Below, piece after piece: positions 5,861 through 11,810 of a stretch of DNA of 15,616 nucleotides. The notes below the pieces were generated by a model, which was not told the origin of the DNA, did not search any database, and worked only from the letters and a program-made list of their open reading frames with translations. The stretch's first letter is position 1, and every line of letters begins with the position of its first letter. The DNA is taken from assembly GCA_028275005.1 (NCBI GenBank), contig JAQCNN010000168.1, positions 1-15,616 of the forward strand, written 5' to 3'. Source of the stretch: Salinirussus sp. (GTDB lineage: Archaea > Halobacteriota > Halobacteria > Halobacteriales > Haloarculaceae). The translations under genes were made by a program, and so were the position numbers.

Positions 5861-7684
5861 CTACTTCCCCCAGAAAGGGTCGCGGTTGCGGTGTTTGTCG
5901 AGGTACATCGAGAGGGCCTCGCGCTCGTCGCCGGAGATGTCCTCCGTGAGCTCCTGTTCGAGGATCTTGGCGTGTTTCTCGGGGATCTCGACCCAGAGTT
6001 CGTCGCCCTCCTCGATGCCGCGGCCGACGGTCGGACCGTCGATTGAGACCGCGGCGCGCTCGCCGGTCCGGAGTTCGTCGAGGTCCTCGCCCCCGTCCTG
6101 GATCGATTTGAGCGAGCCGACACGCTCGGGCTCGTCGCCCTCCCACTTCACCACGGTAACGTTGCGTCGCAACAGCCCACCGCGGGCTTCGACACCGACC
6201 ACGGCGGGGTCGGACTGCCGGAAGGTGTGGTCCTCGAGGACCTGAAACCGGGCCGGCCGGGTGATGTTCTCGAGCACCTGCTGTTGCTGGGCCTGCTCGA
6301 TGGCCTCGATGTGGTCCTCGTAGTCCTCGACCAGCCGGTAGATGACGTCGTGCTCGAACAGCTCGACGTCCTCCTGCTCGGCGAGGTCGCGGGCGTCCTC
6401 GAGGACGTCGACGTTGAACCCGAGGATCGCGCGGTGGTCGGGCTCGCCGGCGGTCCCGGCCATCCGGACGTCACGGGGGGCGATATCGCCCACCTCGGCC
6501 TGCATAACCGGGATCTCCGCCTCCTCGAGCGTGCCGGCGATAGCCTCCAGACTGCCGAGCGTGTCCGCCTTGACCGTGATCCCCTCGTCGGCGGTCGAGA
6601 CCTCAACCTCGGCGAGTTCGGCCTGTACCTCGGCGATAACGTCCTCGACTGAACGGCCCCGGACCACGCGGACCGGGGCGCCGGCGATTGCGCCGTCGAG
6701 GTCCGGCGCCGCGACCTTGATCCCGTCGGCGGCAACGACCTCGTCGACCTGCTCGAACGCCTCCTCGGTGCGGATCTCCGCGAGCGGTTTTGGCTGGAGC
6801 AGCGCACGCACGTCGGTGACAATTGTGCTGTTCGTTCCACCGACAACGATGGTGTCGTCGGCACGGACCGTCCCGTCGTAGATGACGATATCGACGGTCG
6901 TCCCGAAGCCCTGGGTGTCGGTCACCTCGAGGACCGTGCCCGCACCGGGGCCGGTCGCGTCGATGGCCATCTCCGATTTCATATACCGCTGGGACAGCCC
7001 CATCAACACCGTCAGCAGGTCGGGGACCCCCTCGCCGGTCTCCGCCGAGAGGGGGACAACGCCGACGTTTGCCTGGAAGTCCTGCACACGCCAGTACATG
7101 TCCGCCGAGAAGTCGGCGTCGGAGAGCTGGCCGATGATCTCGTAGAGCGCCTCGTTGAGGTCACCCTCCACCCGGTCGGACTGGGCGTCGATGGCGACTT
7201 TCGAGGGGCGGTCGGTCTCGGGGCGCCAGCCCGGGACGGTGTCGACCTTGTTGGCCGCGACGACGAAGGGTGTCTGGGTCCGCTTCAGGATGTCGACGGC
7301 CTCGTGGGTCTGGGGCTGGAAGCCGTCGTTGACGTCGACGACGAGGATGGCGATATCGGCGAGTGCGCCGCCGCGGGCACGCAGCGTCGAGAAGGCGTGG
7401 TGACCGGGTGTGTCGATAAAGAGCAACCCCGGCAGGTCGAAGTCGGTCGGGTCGACCAGGTCGCCCGCGATCTCGGAGATCACGTCGAGCGGAACCGCGG
7501 TCGCACCGATGTGCTGGGTGATCGCGCCGGCCTCACCCTCGCTGACCGCGGAGCCACGGATCCGGTCGAGCAGGCTCGTCTTGCCGTGGTCGACGTGGCC
7601 CAGGACCGCGACGATAGGTGTCCGTAGCGTCTGCTGACCGGCGTCGGCCGTCCCGCCCGTGTCGGCGCGGTCGTGGTCGGACAT
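5861..7684 (-). CDS. infB: Translation initiation factor aIF5B (IF-2-like GTPase)
   Basis: This 607-residue GTPase promotes ribosomal subunit joining and initiator-tRNA positioning, the archaeal counterpart of eIF5B. GTPase motifs are in order: P-loop GHVDHGKT (29-36), switch I GAITQHIGAT (53-62), DTPGH (91-95) and NKVD (145-148). They are followed by the domain II beta-barrel, domain III and the long helix (about 460-480) leading to the C-terminal barrel. There is no N-terminal extension like that of eukaryotic eIF5B, and the length is normal for archaea. Upstream, GGAG at 7694-7691 leaves 6 bases to the ATG, and a TATA-like box at 7730-7724 predicts a short leader. This is one of the few genes here that seems to have a leader with a ribosome binding site. 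Confidence 0.97.
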   Translation of the reverse strand: MSDHDRADTGGTADAGQQTLRTPIVAVLGHVDHGKTSLLDRIRGSAVSEGEAGAITQHIGATAVPLDVISEIAGDLVDPTDFDLPGLLFIDTPGHHAFSTLRARGGALADIAILVVDVNDGFQPQTHEAVDILKRTQTPFVVAANKVDTVPGWRPETDRPSKVAIDAQSDRVEGDLNEALYEIIGQLSDADFSADMYWRVQDFQANVGVVPLSAETGEGVPDLLTVLMGLSQRYMKSEMAIDATGPGAGTVLEVTDTQGFGTTVDIVIYDGTVRADDTIVVGGTNSTIVTDVRALLQPKPLAEIRTEEAFEQVDEVVAADGIKVAAPDLDGAIAGAPVRVVRGRSVEDVIAEVQAELAEVEVSTADEGITVKADTLGSLEAIAGTLEEAEIPVMQAEVGDIAPRDVRMAGTAGEPDHRAILGFNVDVLEDARDLAEQEDVELFEHDVIYRLVEDYEDHIEAIEQAQQQQVLENITRPARFQVLEDHTFRQSDPAVVGVEARGGLLRRNVTVVKWEGDEPERVGSLKSIQDGGEDLDELRTGERAAVSIDGPTVGRGIEEGDELWVEIPEKHAKILEQELTEDISGDEREALSMYLDKHRNRDPFWGK

Positions 7685-7690
7685 CCTCGA

Positions 7691-7730
7691 CTCCAGAATT
7701 ATCTGTACTCAGCCCCGCTCGGCATTTAAG
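7691..7730 (-). promoter_or_regulatory. Promoter and ribosome binding site of aIF5B
   Basis: On the minus strand CTTAAAT (7730-7724) is a TATA-like element about 40-46 bases before the ATG. GGAG (7694-7691) is a Shine-Dalgarno-like site 6 bases before the ATG. A start of transcription about 25 bases after the TATA box would give a leader of about 15 bases, in contrast to the apparently leaderless neighbours. Confidence 0.5.
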
Positions 7731-7752
7731 CGGTTCGTCTTCCACGCGACAC

Positions 7753-7770
7753 GCCGGCCGTTGTTCCGGC
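7753..7770 (-). terminator. Hairpin after the halocyanin gene
   Basis: On the minus strand GCCGG, an 8-base loop and CCGGC start 10 bases after the TAA at 7781. The stem is only 5 bp and no T-run follows. It may mark the 3' end of the halocyanin transcript, since aIF5B has its own promoter downstream. Confidence 0.25.
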
Positions 7771-7780
7771 ACAGCCTCTG

Positions 7781-8326
7781 TTACCTTTCGACGACAGTGA
7801 ACGACCCGCCCATGCCGCTGGTGCGGTGGGGGCTGCAGTAGTACTCGTAGGTCCCCGGCACCTCGAAGGTGTGCTCGTAGGTGTACCCCTCGTTGAAGAG
7901 CTGGTCGGGGGCGTCCGGCGTTCCCGCCCAGTCGCTCCCGTCCGGGGTCGTGGCCGCGACCACGTTGTGGCCACCGGCCTCCCAGGCCCACCGGACGGTC
8001 CCCCCCGCAGCGACCTCGAACTCCTCGGGGGCGAACCTGAGTTCGAACTCCGGGGCGACCGCGACAGTCTGTGCGAGGTCGTCCGCCGGGGTCTCGGTCG
8101 GCGCCGCGGTCGGGGTGTTGGCCGGCGTCGCCGTCTCCGCCGGCGTCGGAGTCGGGGTCTCGGTCGGCGCCGCAGTCACGGTATCCGCAGACCCCGGGGT
8201 GTCGGTTGCCGTCGCGGTTTCGGGTCCAGCCGTCTCGCCGGACCCGTCGGGGGAGTCACCACCACAGCCGGCCAGCCCGGTCACGACCGCGGTGCCAACC
8301 GCAGCGAGCAGCGTGCGTCTGCGCAT
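7781..8326 (-). CDS. Halocyanin-like blue copper lipoprotein
   Basis: This 181-residue exported electron carrier is predicted to be anchored by lipid outside the membrane. The N terminus is Arg-rich (MRRRTLLAAVGTAVV) and leads to the lipobox LAGC at 18-21, so Cys21 should be lipidated. The RRR start suggests possible Tat export. A Thr/Pro/Ala/Glu linker (about residues 31-83) follows, then a plastocyanin-type domain. Its type 1 copper ligands are visible: His120 (GGHNVV), Cys164 and His167 (YYCSPH) and Met172 (GMGG). It should pass electrons between membrane respiratory complexes, its redox partner being unknown. A TATA box at 8348-8355 fits the ATG. The gene is divergent from the acyl-CoA dehydrogenase. 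Confidence 0.93.
   Translation of the reverse strand: MRRRTLLAAVGTAVVTGLAGCGGDSPDGSGETAGPETATATDTPGSADTVTAAPTETPTPTPAETATPANTPTAAPTETPADDLAQTVAVAPEFELRFAPEEFEVAAGGTVRWAWEAGGHNVVAATTPDGSDWAGTPDAPDQLFNEGYTYEHTFEVPGTYEYYCSPHRTSGMGGSFTVVER
8088..8173 (-). repeat. Internal direct repeat in the halocyanin linker
   Basis: A perfect 20-base unit occurs at 8088-8107 and again at 8154-8173, 66 bases (22 codons) apart and in frame. Both copies encode AAPTETP (residues 52-58 and 74-80). It lies in the low-complexity linker and probably reflects expansion by slippage or unequal recombination. Confidence 0.7.
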
Positions 8327-8347
8327 GTCACAGCGTAGGCTGCCAGC

Positions 8348-8355
8348 GATATAGG
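8348..8355 (-). promoter_or_regulatory. TATA box of the halocyanin gene
   Basis: On the minus strand CCTATATC lies 22-29 bases before the ATG at 8326, supporting that start and a leaderless transcript. Confidence 0.55.
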
Positions 8356-8410
8356 TCCCCGGATGATGGTCTGTAGCCGGCAGCCCCGGTGCCAGCGGTC
8401 AGGGCACCCT

Positions 8411-8416
8411 ACTTAT
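8411..8416 (+). promoter_or_regulatory. TATA-like box of the acyl-CoA dehydrogenase gene
   Basis: ACTTAT lies 24-29 bases before the ATG at 8440. It supports that ATG over the upstream in-frame one at 8389, which would place the promoter inside the coding region. Confidence 0.5.
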
Positions 8417-8439
8417 GGCTGGCGTGGCGAGTAGTGGGT

Positions 8440-9564
8440 ATGGACCTCACGGACGAACAGCAGATGATACGGGACACCGTTCGGGAGTTCGTCGAGGCGG
8501 AGGTCGCCCCCGTCGCGAGCGAGGCCGAGGAGCAGGAGTCGTTCCCCGAAGACGTCTGGGACGGGCTCGCGGAGCTCGACCTGACGAGCATGACCGTTCC
8601 CGGGGCCTACGGCGGCTTCGACGCCGACATGCTCACCTACAGCGTGGTCAACGAGGAACTCGCCTCCGGCCACCTCGCACTGGCCACCGCCCTCTCGGTG
8701 CACTGCCTGGCGACCTCCTGTATCAGCCAGTTCGGGACCCCCGACCAGAAGGAGCGGTGGCTGACGGAGATGCGTGACGGCCGTCCGGTCGGGGCCTTCG
8801 CCCTCTCGGAGCCCCACGCCGGCTCCGACCCCGCGGCGATGTCGACCGAGGCCCGCCGGGAGGGCGACGAGTACGTCATCGACGGCACCAAACAGTGGAT
8901 CACCAACGGCGAGCGGGCGGGTGTGGTCGTCCTCTTCGCGAAGACCGACCGGGACGACCCCGACACCGTCACGCAGTTTCTGGTCCCGAAGGACACTGAC
9001 GGGCTACGGGTCGGCCCCCGGGAGGAGAAGCTGGGGATGCACGCAAGCGACACCACGACACTCGTGTTCGAGGGCGCCCGGGTCCCCGCGGAGAACCGTC
9101 TGACCGAGGTCGGCGCAGGGCTCAACGCCGCCTTCTCGATCCTGACCGGCGGCCGGGTCGCCATCGCGAGCCAGGCCGTCGGGCTGTCCCAGGCCGCCCT
9201 TGACGACGCGGTCGCGTACGCCAACGAACGCGAGCAGTTCGGCGAGCGGATCATCGACCACCAGGCCATCGCCCAGAAGCTGGCGGACATGCAGACCGAC
9301 GTCCAGGCCGCGCGCCTGCTCACCCGGGACGCCGCCCGGAAGAACGAGGGCGACGTCCACCCCAAGTCCGCGAGTATGGCGAAGTACTTCGCCAGCGAGA
9401 CGGCCGTCGACGTCGCCGAGGACGCCGTCCAGGTCCACGGCGGCTACGGCTACACGAAGGACTTCGACGTCGAGCGCTACTACCGCGACGCGAAGATCAC
9501 GACCATCTACGAGGGGACCTCCGAGATCCAGAAGAAGGTCATCGCCCGGCAGCTGAAGGAGTAG
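8440..9564 (+). CDS. Acyl-CoA dehydrogenase
   Basis: This 374-residue flavoenzyme introduces a double bond at the alpha-beta position of acyl-CoA, passing electrons to an electron transfer flavoprotein. The start MDLTDEQQMIRDTVREFVE is the usual family N terminus. Family signature 1 is ALSEPHAGSDPAA (about 126-138). Signature 2 appears as QVHGGYGYTKD followed by RYYRDAKITTIYEGTSEIQ (337-364), with Glu358 in YEGTSE as the probable catalytic base, placed as in medium/short-chain enzymes. Chain-length or branched-chain specificity cannot be read from the sequence. No ETF or other beta-oxidation gene is adjacent, so it appears to be a single-gene unit. A hairpin starts 2 bases after the stop. Confidence 0.95.
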   Translation: MDLTDEQQMIRDTVREFVEAEVAPVASEAEEQESFPEDVWDGLAELDLTSMTVPGAYGGFDADMLTYSVVNEELASGHLALATALSVHCLATSCISQFGTPDQKERWLTEMRDGRPVGAFALSEPHAGSDPAAMSTEARREGDEYVIDGTKQWITNGERAGVVVLFAKTDRDDPDTVTQFLVPKDTDGLRVGPREEKLGMHASDTTTLVFEGARVPAENRLTEVGAGLNAAFSILTGGRVAIASQAVGLSQAALDDAVAYANEREQFGERIIDHQAIAQKLADMQTDVQAARLLTRDAARKNEGDVHPKSASMAKYFASETAVDVAEDAVQVHGGYGYTKDFDVERYYRDAKITTIYEGTSEIQKKVIARQLKE

Positions 9565-9566
9565 GT

Positions 9567-9586
9567 TCCGGGCACGCCGACCCGGA
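9567..9586 (+). terminator. Hairpin after the acyl-CoA dehydrogenase
   Basis: TCCGGG, an 8-base loop and CCCGGA begin 2 bases after the TAG. The 6 bp stem is perfect and no T-run follows. Confidence 0.35.
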
Positions 9587-9738
9587 GGCCGGGGCAGCCG
9601 GGTTCACAGAGCCGTCAGTCCGGCCGCTTGCCGGTGTCGCCGGCCGCGACCGGTCCCGTGGCGGTACAGGACCGCATCGTACCCGAGCACCGTGGAGGCT
9701 AGTCGGTAAGTACCGGCAATCCACGATAGGTTGTTTGT

Positions 9739-9752
9739 AATAATACATGTAT
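9739..9752 (+). promoter_or_regulatory. AT-rich promoter with overlapping palindrome, upstream of the DUF1328 gene
   Basis: AATAATA (9739-9745) is a TATA-like element 24-30 bases before the GTG at 9769. The perfect 10-base palindrome ATACATGTAT (9743-9752) overlaps it. In DNA this GC-rich such a site could be an operator for a repressor that blocks TBP, but that is inference. Confidence 0.45.
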
Positions 9753-9768
9753 AGAACGTTATCTAATT

Positions 9769-10002
9769 GTGATTGCACTAGCAGCGATAATACTAAACAG
9801 CGCGGTATCAGCGGTCAACCTCACCGGACTGGTCCCCTTGCAGTTCGGGGGAGGGTTCATCGAACTGGCAATCCTGTTTTTCATCCTCGCAGTTGTCGCC
9901 GCCGTCGTCGGCGCGAGCGGTGTCGCGGGGGTCAGCATGACCATCGCAAAGTGGTTCGTGATCATCTTCGTCGTGCTCGCGGTGGTCTCGCTGGTCATCT
10001 GA
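9769..10002 (+). CDS. DUF1328 family small membrane protein
   Basis: This 77-residue membrane protein starts with GTG (9769). It fits the DUF1328/YtjA family (PF07043): a first hydrophobic stretch, then the family core FIELAILFFILAVVAAVVGA, the SGVAGVSMTIAKW turn and a final helix FVIIFVVLAVVSLVI. The family core is about 50 residues; here an extra hydrophobic N-terminal segment of about 27 residues precedes it. Function is unknown; bacterial members are small inner-membrane proteins often linked to stress conditions. The start is supported by the AT-rich box at 9739-9745. It is followed by a hairpin and a T-run, so it seems to be transcribed alone. Confidence 0.85.
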   Translation: MIALAAIILNSAVSAVNLTGLVPLQFGGGFIELAILFFILAVVAAVVGASGVAGVSMTIAKWFVIIFVVLAVVSLVI

Positions 10003-10005
10003 ACC

Positions 10006-10038
10006 TCGTCGGGGCGACAGCGACGACAGACTCTTTTT
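10006..10038 (+). terminator. Hairpin plus T-run after the DUF1328 gene
   Basis: TCGTCG (10006-10011), a 9-base loop and CGACGA (10021-10026) are followed by CTCTTTTT ending at 10038. A stem followed by five T residues is the best intrinsic-type terminator in the window. Confidence 0.55.
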
Positions 10039-10305
10039 GAGGTTTCTACCGATACCGGCCGGTCACCTACCCTCGCGAACCGCGTGACAGCCCGCGGGTT
10101 AGGGCCGGCGGTGACCCCCTCAGAGCGGGGGTCCTCGCGGGGTGGCCACACTGTCGTGCTGGCTCCGGGGCGGGTGTCGGGCACCGGCGAGCGGGCCGGA
10201 GCGCCGGCCCGGACGGGAGCCCCCGGCCGCGGGAGTCGGGCGTAATCGAACACGATAATCGGAGCAGGAGGTTCAAGTAGGGACCTGCATGTGTCACGTA
10301 GATGT
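10039..10305 (+). other. GC-rich intergenic region with strong hairpins
   Basis: No convincing gene lies here; the one open frame on the minus strand (10067-10315) has a basic, Pro/Arg-rich translation unlike its neighbours. Two perfect hairpins stand out. One is GACCCCC, loop of 7, GGGGGTC at 10113-10133. The other is CGGGCCGG, loop AGCG, CCGGCCCG at 10192-10211 (8 bp stem, 4-base loop). The segment could encode a structured RNA or a long leader of the protease gene. I recognise no tRNA, SRP RNA, RNase P RNA or known riboswitch motif in it. Confidence 0.4.
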
Positions 10306-10755
10306 ATGCAGACAATGGCGTTGGCCGGGGCCGGGGTGGTGCTTCTTCTGACCGTCAGTGTCGGTATCGTAGCACACGAACTGTCACACGCGGCAGTCCT
10401 GTCGCTGCTCGGGATTCGGTGTGACATCGACATCGGACCGAGAGGGGTCGGGACGGGTCAGTTCGACACGGGTGTCTTCGGGACGTGGGCGGCGGTTACG
10501 CCGCGAGGGACGTCCCCCGAGACGGCTGCCTGGGCGGTGCGACTGGCGTCCGTTGCGCCCTTGCTGCTCGCAGTTCCGTTCGTGCCCGTCGTTGCCGGTG
10601 TCGTGCCGGACCCCCTACAGGCTGACAGCCTCCTGCTCAGCGCCTGGACCGTCGGGTGGCTGGCCTGTGCGGTCCCGAGCCCGCAGGACTTCTCGGTGTT
10701 CTGGCACGCCGAACGGGCAGTCGCCGAACACCTCAGCGGGTCCCCAGAGGTGTAG
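10306..10755 (+). CDS. Very small site-2-protease-like (M50-type) membrane metalloprotease
   Basis: This 149-residue membrane protein has the zinc motif HELSH (residues 24-28) inside its first hydrophobic helix, as in site-2 proteases. Hydrophobic segments lie at about 5-36, 75-100 and 106-124. After the last comes PSPQDFSVFWH, where Asp128 could be the third zinc ligand that site-2 proteases supply from a later Asp motif. At under half the size of usual site-2 proteases (commonly 250-400 residues), it is a minimal version without PDZ or CBS domains. The start could also be GTG 10291 (154 residues) or ATG 10315; 10306 fits a weak TATA-like stretch at 10272-10279. Substrate unknown. Protease activity is inferred from the motif. 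Confidence 0.7.
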   Translation: MQTMALAGAGVVLLLTVSVGIVAHELSHAAVLSLLGIRCDIDIGPRGVGTGQFDTGVFGTWAAVTPRGTSPETAAWAVRLASVAPLLLAVPFVPVVAGVVPDPLQADSLLLSAWTVGWLACAVPSPQDFSVFWHAERAVAEHLSGSPEV

Positions 10756-10832
10756 CCAACAGACCCCAGTGTGACCGGTCGTCGGTGTGTGGTCCACAGC
10801 GCGTCGGCCGGGCGTCAGACGCCCCCGTATCG

Positions 10833-10840
10833 TTTATATA
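10833..10840 (+). promoter_or_regulatory. Strong TATA box of the PRC-barrel/nob1 operon
   Basis: TTTATATA is a near-perfect haloarchaeal TATA box 23-30 bases before the ATG at 10863, implying a leaderless transcript covering both genes. Confidence 0.75.
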
Positions 10841-10862
10841 GGCGGGGTCAAAACGCGAGGGT

Positions 10863-11108
10863 ATGGCAGAGATACTCGCCGAGAACCTGTCGGGCAAGGC
10901 GGTGATGGGTTCTGACGGCGCCGAACTCGGCATGCTGTACAACATCACGATGGACATTGATTCCGGCCGCCTGGAGGACTTGGTCATCGACCCCAACGAG
11001 GACCGGGCACGGAAGAGCGACGACTTCCGGCGGGACGGGGCCGGACACATGCTGGTTCCGGTCGGGCGCGTCCAGGCTGTGAAGGACCACATGATCGTCG
11101 ACCGGTAG
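10863..11108 (+). CDS. PRC-barrel domain protein
   Basis: This 81-residue protein is made of a single PRC-barrel domain: ENLSGKAVMGSDGAELGMLYNI (residues 7-28), then strands ending in GRLEDLVIDPNED, and a final HMLVPVGRVQAVKDHMIV strand pair. PRC barrels bind protein partners. In bacteria RimM uses one to bind the 30S head during 16S maturation, and small haloarchaeal PRC-barrel proteins (the CdpB type) act with SepF in FtsZ-based division. The gene has a strong promoter and is followed without any gap by nob1. A role in ribosome maturation or in division are both open; the sequence does not decide. Confidence 0.85.
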   Translation: MAEILAENLSGKAVMGSDGAELGMLYNITMDIDSGRLEDLVIDPNEDRARKSDDFRRDGAGHMLVPVGRVQAVKDHMIVDR

Positions 11109-11567
11109 ATGTACATCCTCGACGCCTCGGCGTTCATCAACGAGTACCACACCGACGAACCCGTCGCGAGCATCCCGCTGGTCCGGGAGGAGCTCGAGGA
11201 CGAGTCCGCCTACCGCTTCGACGCCATGGAGGGGTCGGGGATGCACCTCCACATCCCCGACGAGGGGACGGTCGAGCGCATCGAGCGGGCCGCGAGCGAC
11301 ACCGGCGACGCCGGCGAACTCTCCCGGACCGACATCCGGCTGGTCGCCGCCGCCTTCGAACTCGACGGGCACCTCGTGACCGACGACTACGCGATGCAGA
11401 ACGTCGCCGAGAAGCTGGAGGTGCCCGTCGAGGTCATCGCCCGCGAGGGGATCGACGAGCAACGGAACTGGCACTTCCAGTGTGGGGGCTGTGGCCGCGA
11501 GTTCGAGGAACAACACGACCGCTGCCCGGTCTGTGGCAGCGGCCTCTCCCGAAAGAATCCGGCCTGA
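11109..11567 (+). CDS. nob1: rRNA maturation endonuclease Nob1
   Basis: This 152-residue PIN-domain endonuclease generates the mature 3' end of 16S rRNA. The PIN acidic residues are visible: Asp5 (ILDAS), Glu28/29 (REELED), Asp75 (SRTDIRLVAAAFELDG) and Asp92/93 (VTDDYAMQN). A C-terminal zinc ribbon follows with Cys125, Cys128, Cys139 and Cys142 (CGGCG and CPVCG), the standard Nob1 layout and length. The ATG follows the TAG of the PRC-barrel gene directly, so translation is probably coupled. A perfect 8 bp hairpin starts at the first base after the stop. Identity is secure. Confidence 0.95.
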   Translation: MYILDASAFINEYHTDEPVASIPLVREELEDESAYRFDAMEGSGMHLHIPDEGTVERIERAASDTGDAGELSRTDIRLVAAAFELDGHLVTDDYAMQNVAEKLEVPVEVIAREGIDEQRNWHFQCGGCGREFEEQHDRCPVCGSGLSRKNPA

Positions 11568-11587
11568 GACGCCCGCGGACGGGCGTC
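11568..11587 (+). terminator. Hairpin immediately after nob1
   Basis: GACGCCCG, loop CGGA, CGGGCGTC starts at the base after the TGA. The 8 bp stem is perfect and ends the PRC-barrel/nob1 operon. No T-run follows. Confidence 0.45.
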
Positions 11588-11622
11588 AACCCGTCGCCGT
11601 CGGCCGGATGCGTCCGCCGACA

Positions 11623-11637
11623 CGCTCACTGTGAGCG
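11623..11637. promoter_or_regulatory. Perfect inverted repeat between convergent genes
   Basis: CGCTCAC, one central T, then GTGAGCG: a 7+1+7 palindrome in the 243-base gap (11568-11810) between nob1 and the CPBP protease, which point toward each other. I see no convincing gene in this gap. It could be a protein-binding site or a bidirectional terminator element; neither is shown. Confidence 0.3.
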
Positions 11638-11810
11638 GTGACAGTTCGTCCGCTCGGGGCGACACGCTGTTGGAGGATTTCTACCGAGGGCGTGCTCCCG
11701 GGCCAGCCACAGGACTCTGTGTCCGTTCCTCGTCTGGGGCTGTGACCTCTGTACGCACCGGCGGCCTGTAGGTCACGCACCTGGGAGACAGGCGTCCGGC
11801 AGGGTGAGGG

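Noticed and set aside
10040..10260. RNase P RNA, SRP RNA or cobalamin riboswitch in the hairpin-rich gap
   Set aside because: The conserved core sequences of these RNAs as I know them are not present, so I leave it as an unidentified structured region.
10067..10315. 82-residue minus-strand frame in the hairpin-rich gap
   Set aside because: The translation is basic and Pro/Arg/Ser-rich, unlike the acidic haloarchaeal proteome, and codon third positions show no bias. The hairpins account for the sequence better.
11586..11780. 64-residue minus-strand frame between nob1 and the CPBP protease
   Set aside because: It has no codon bias, no promoter and no recognisable motif, and it runs through the palindrome at 11623-11637.
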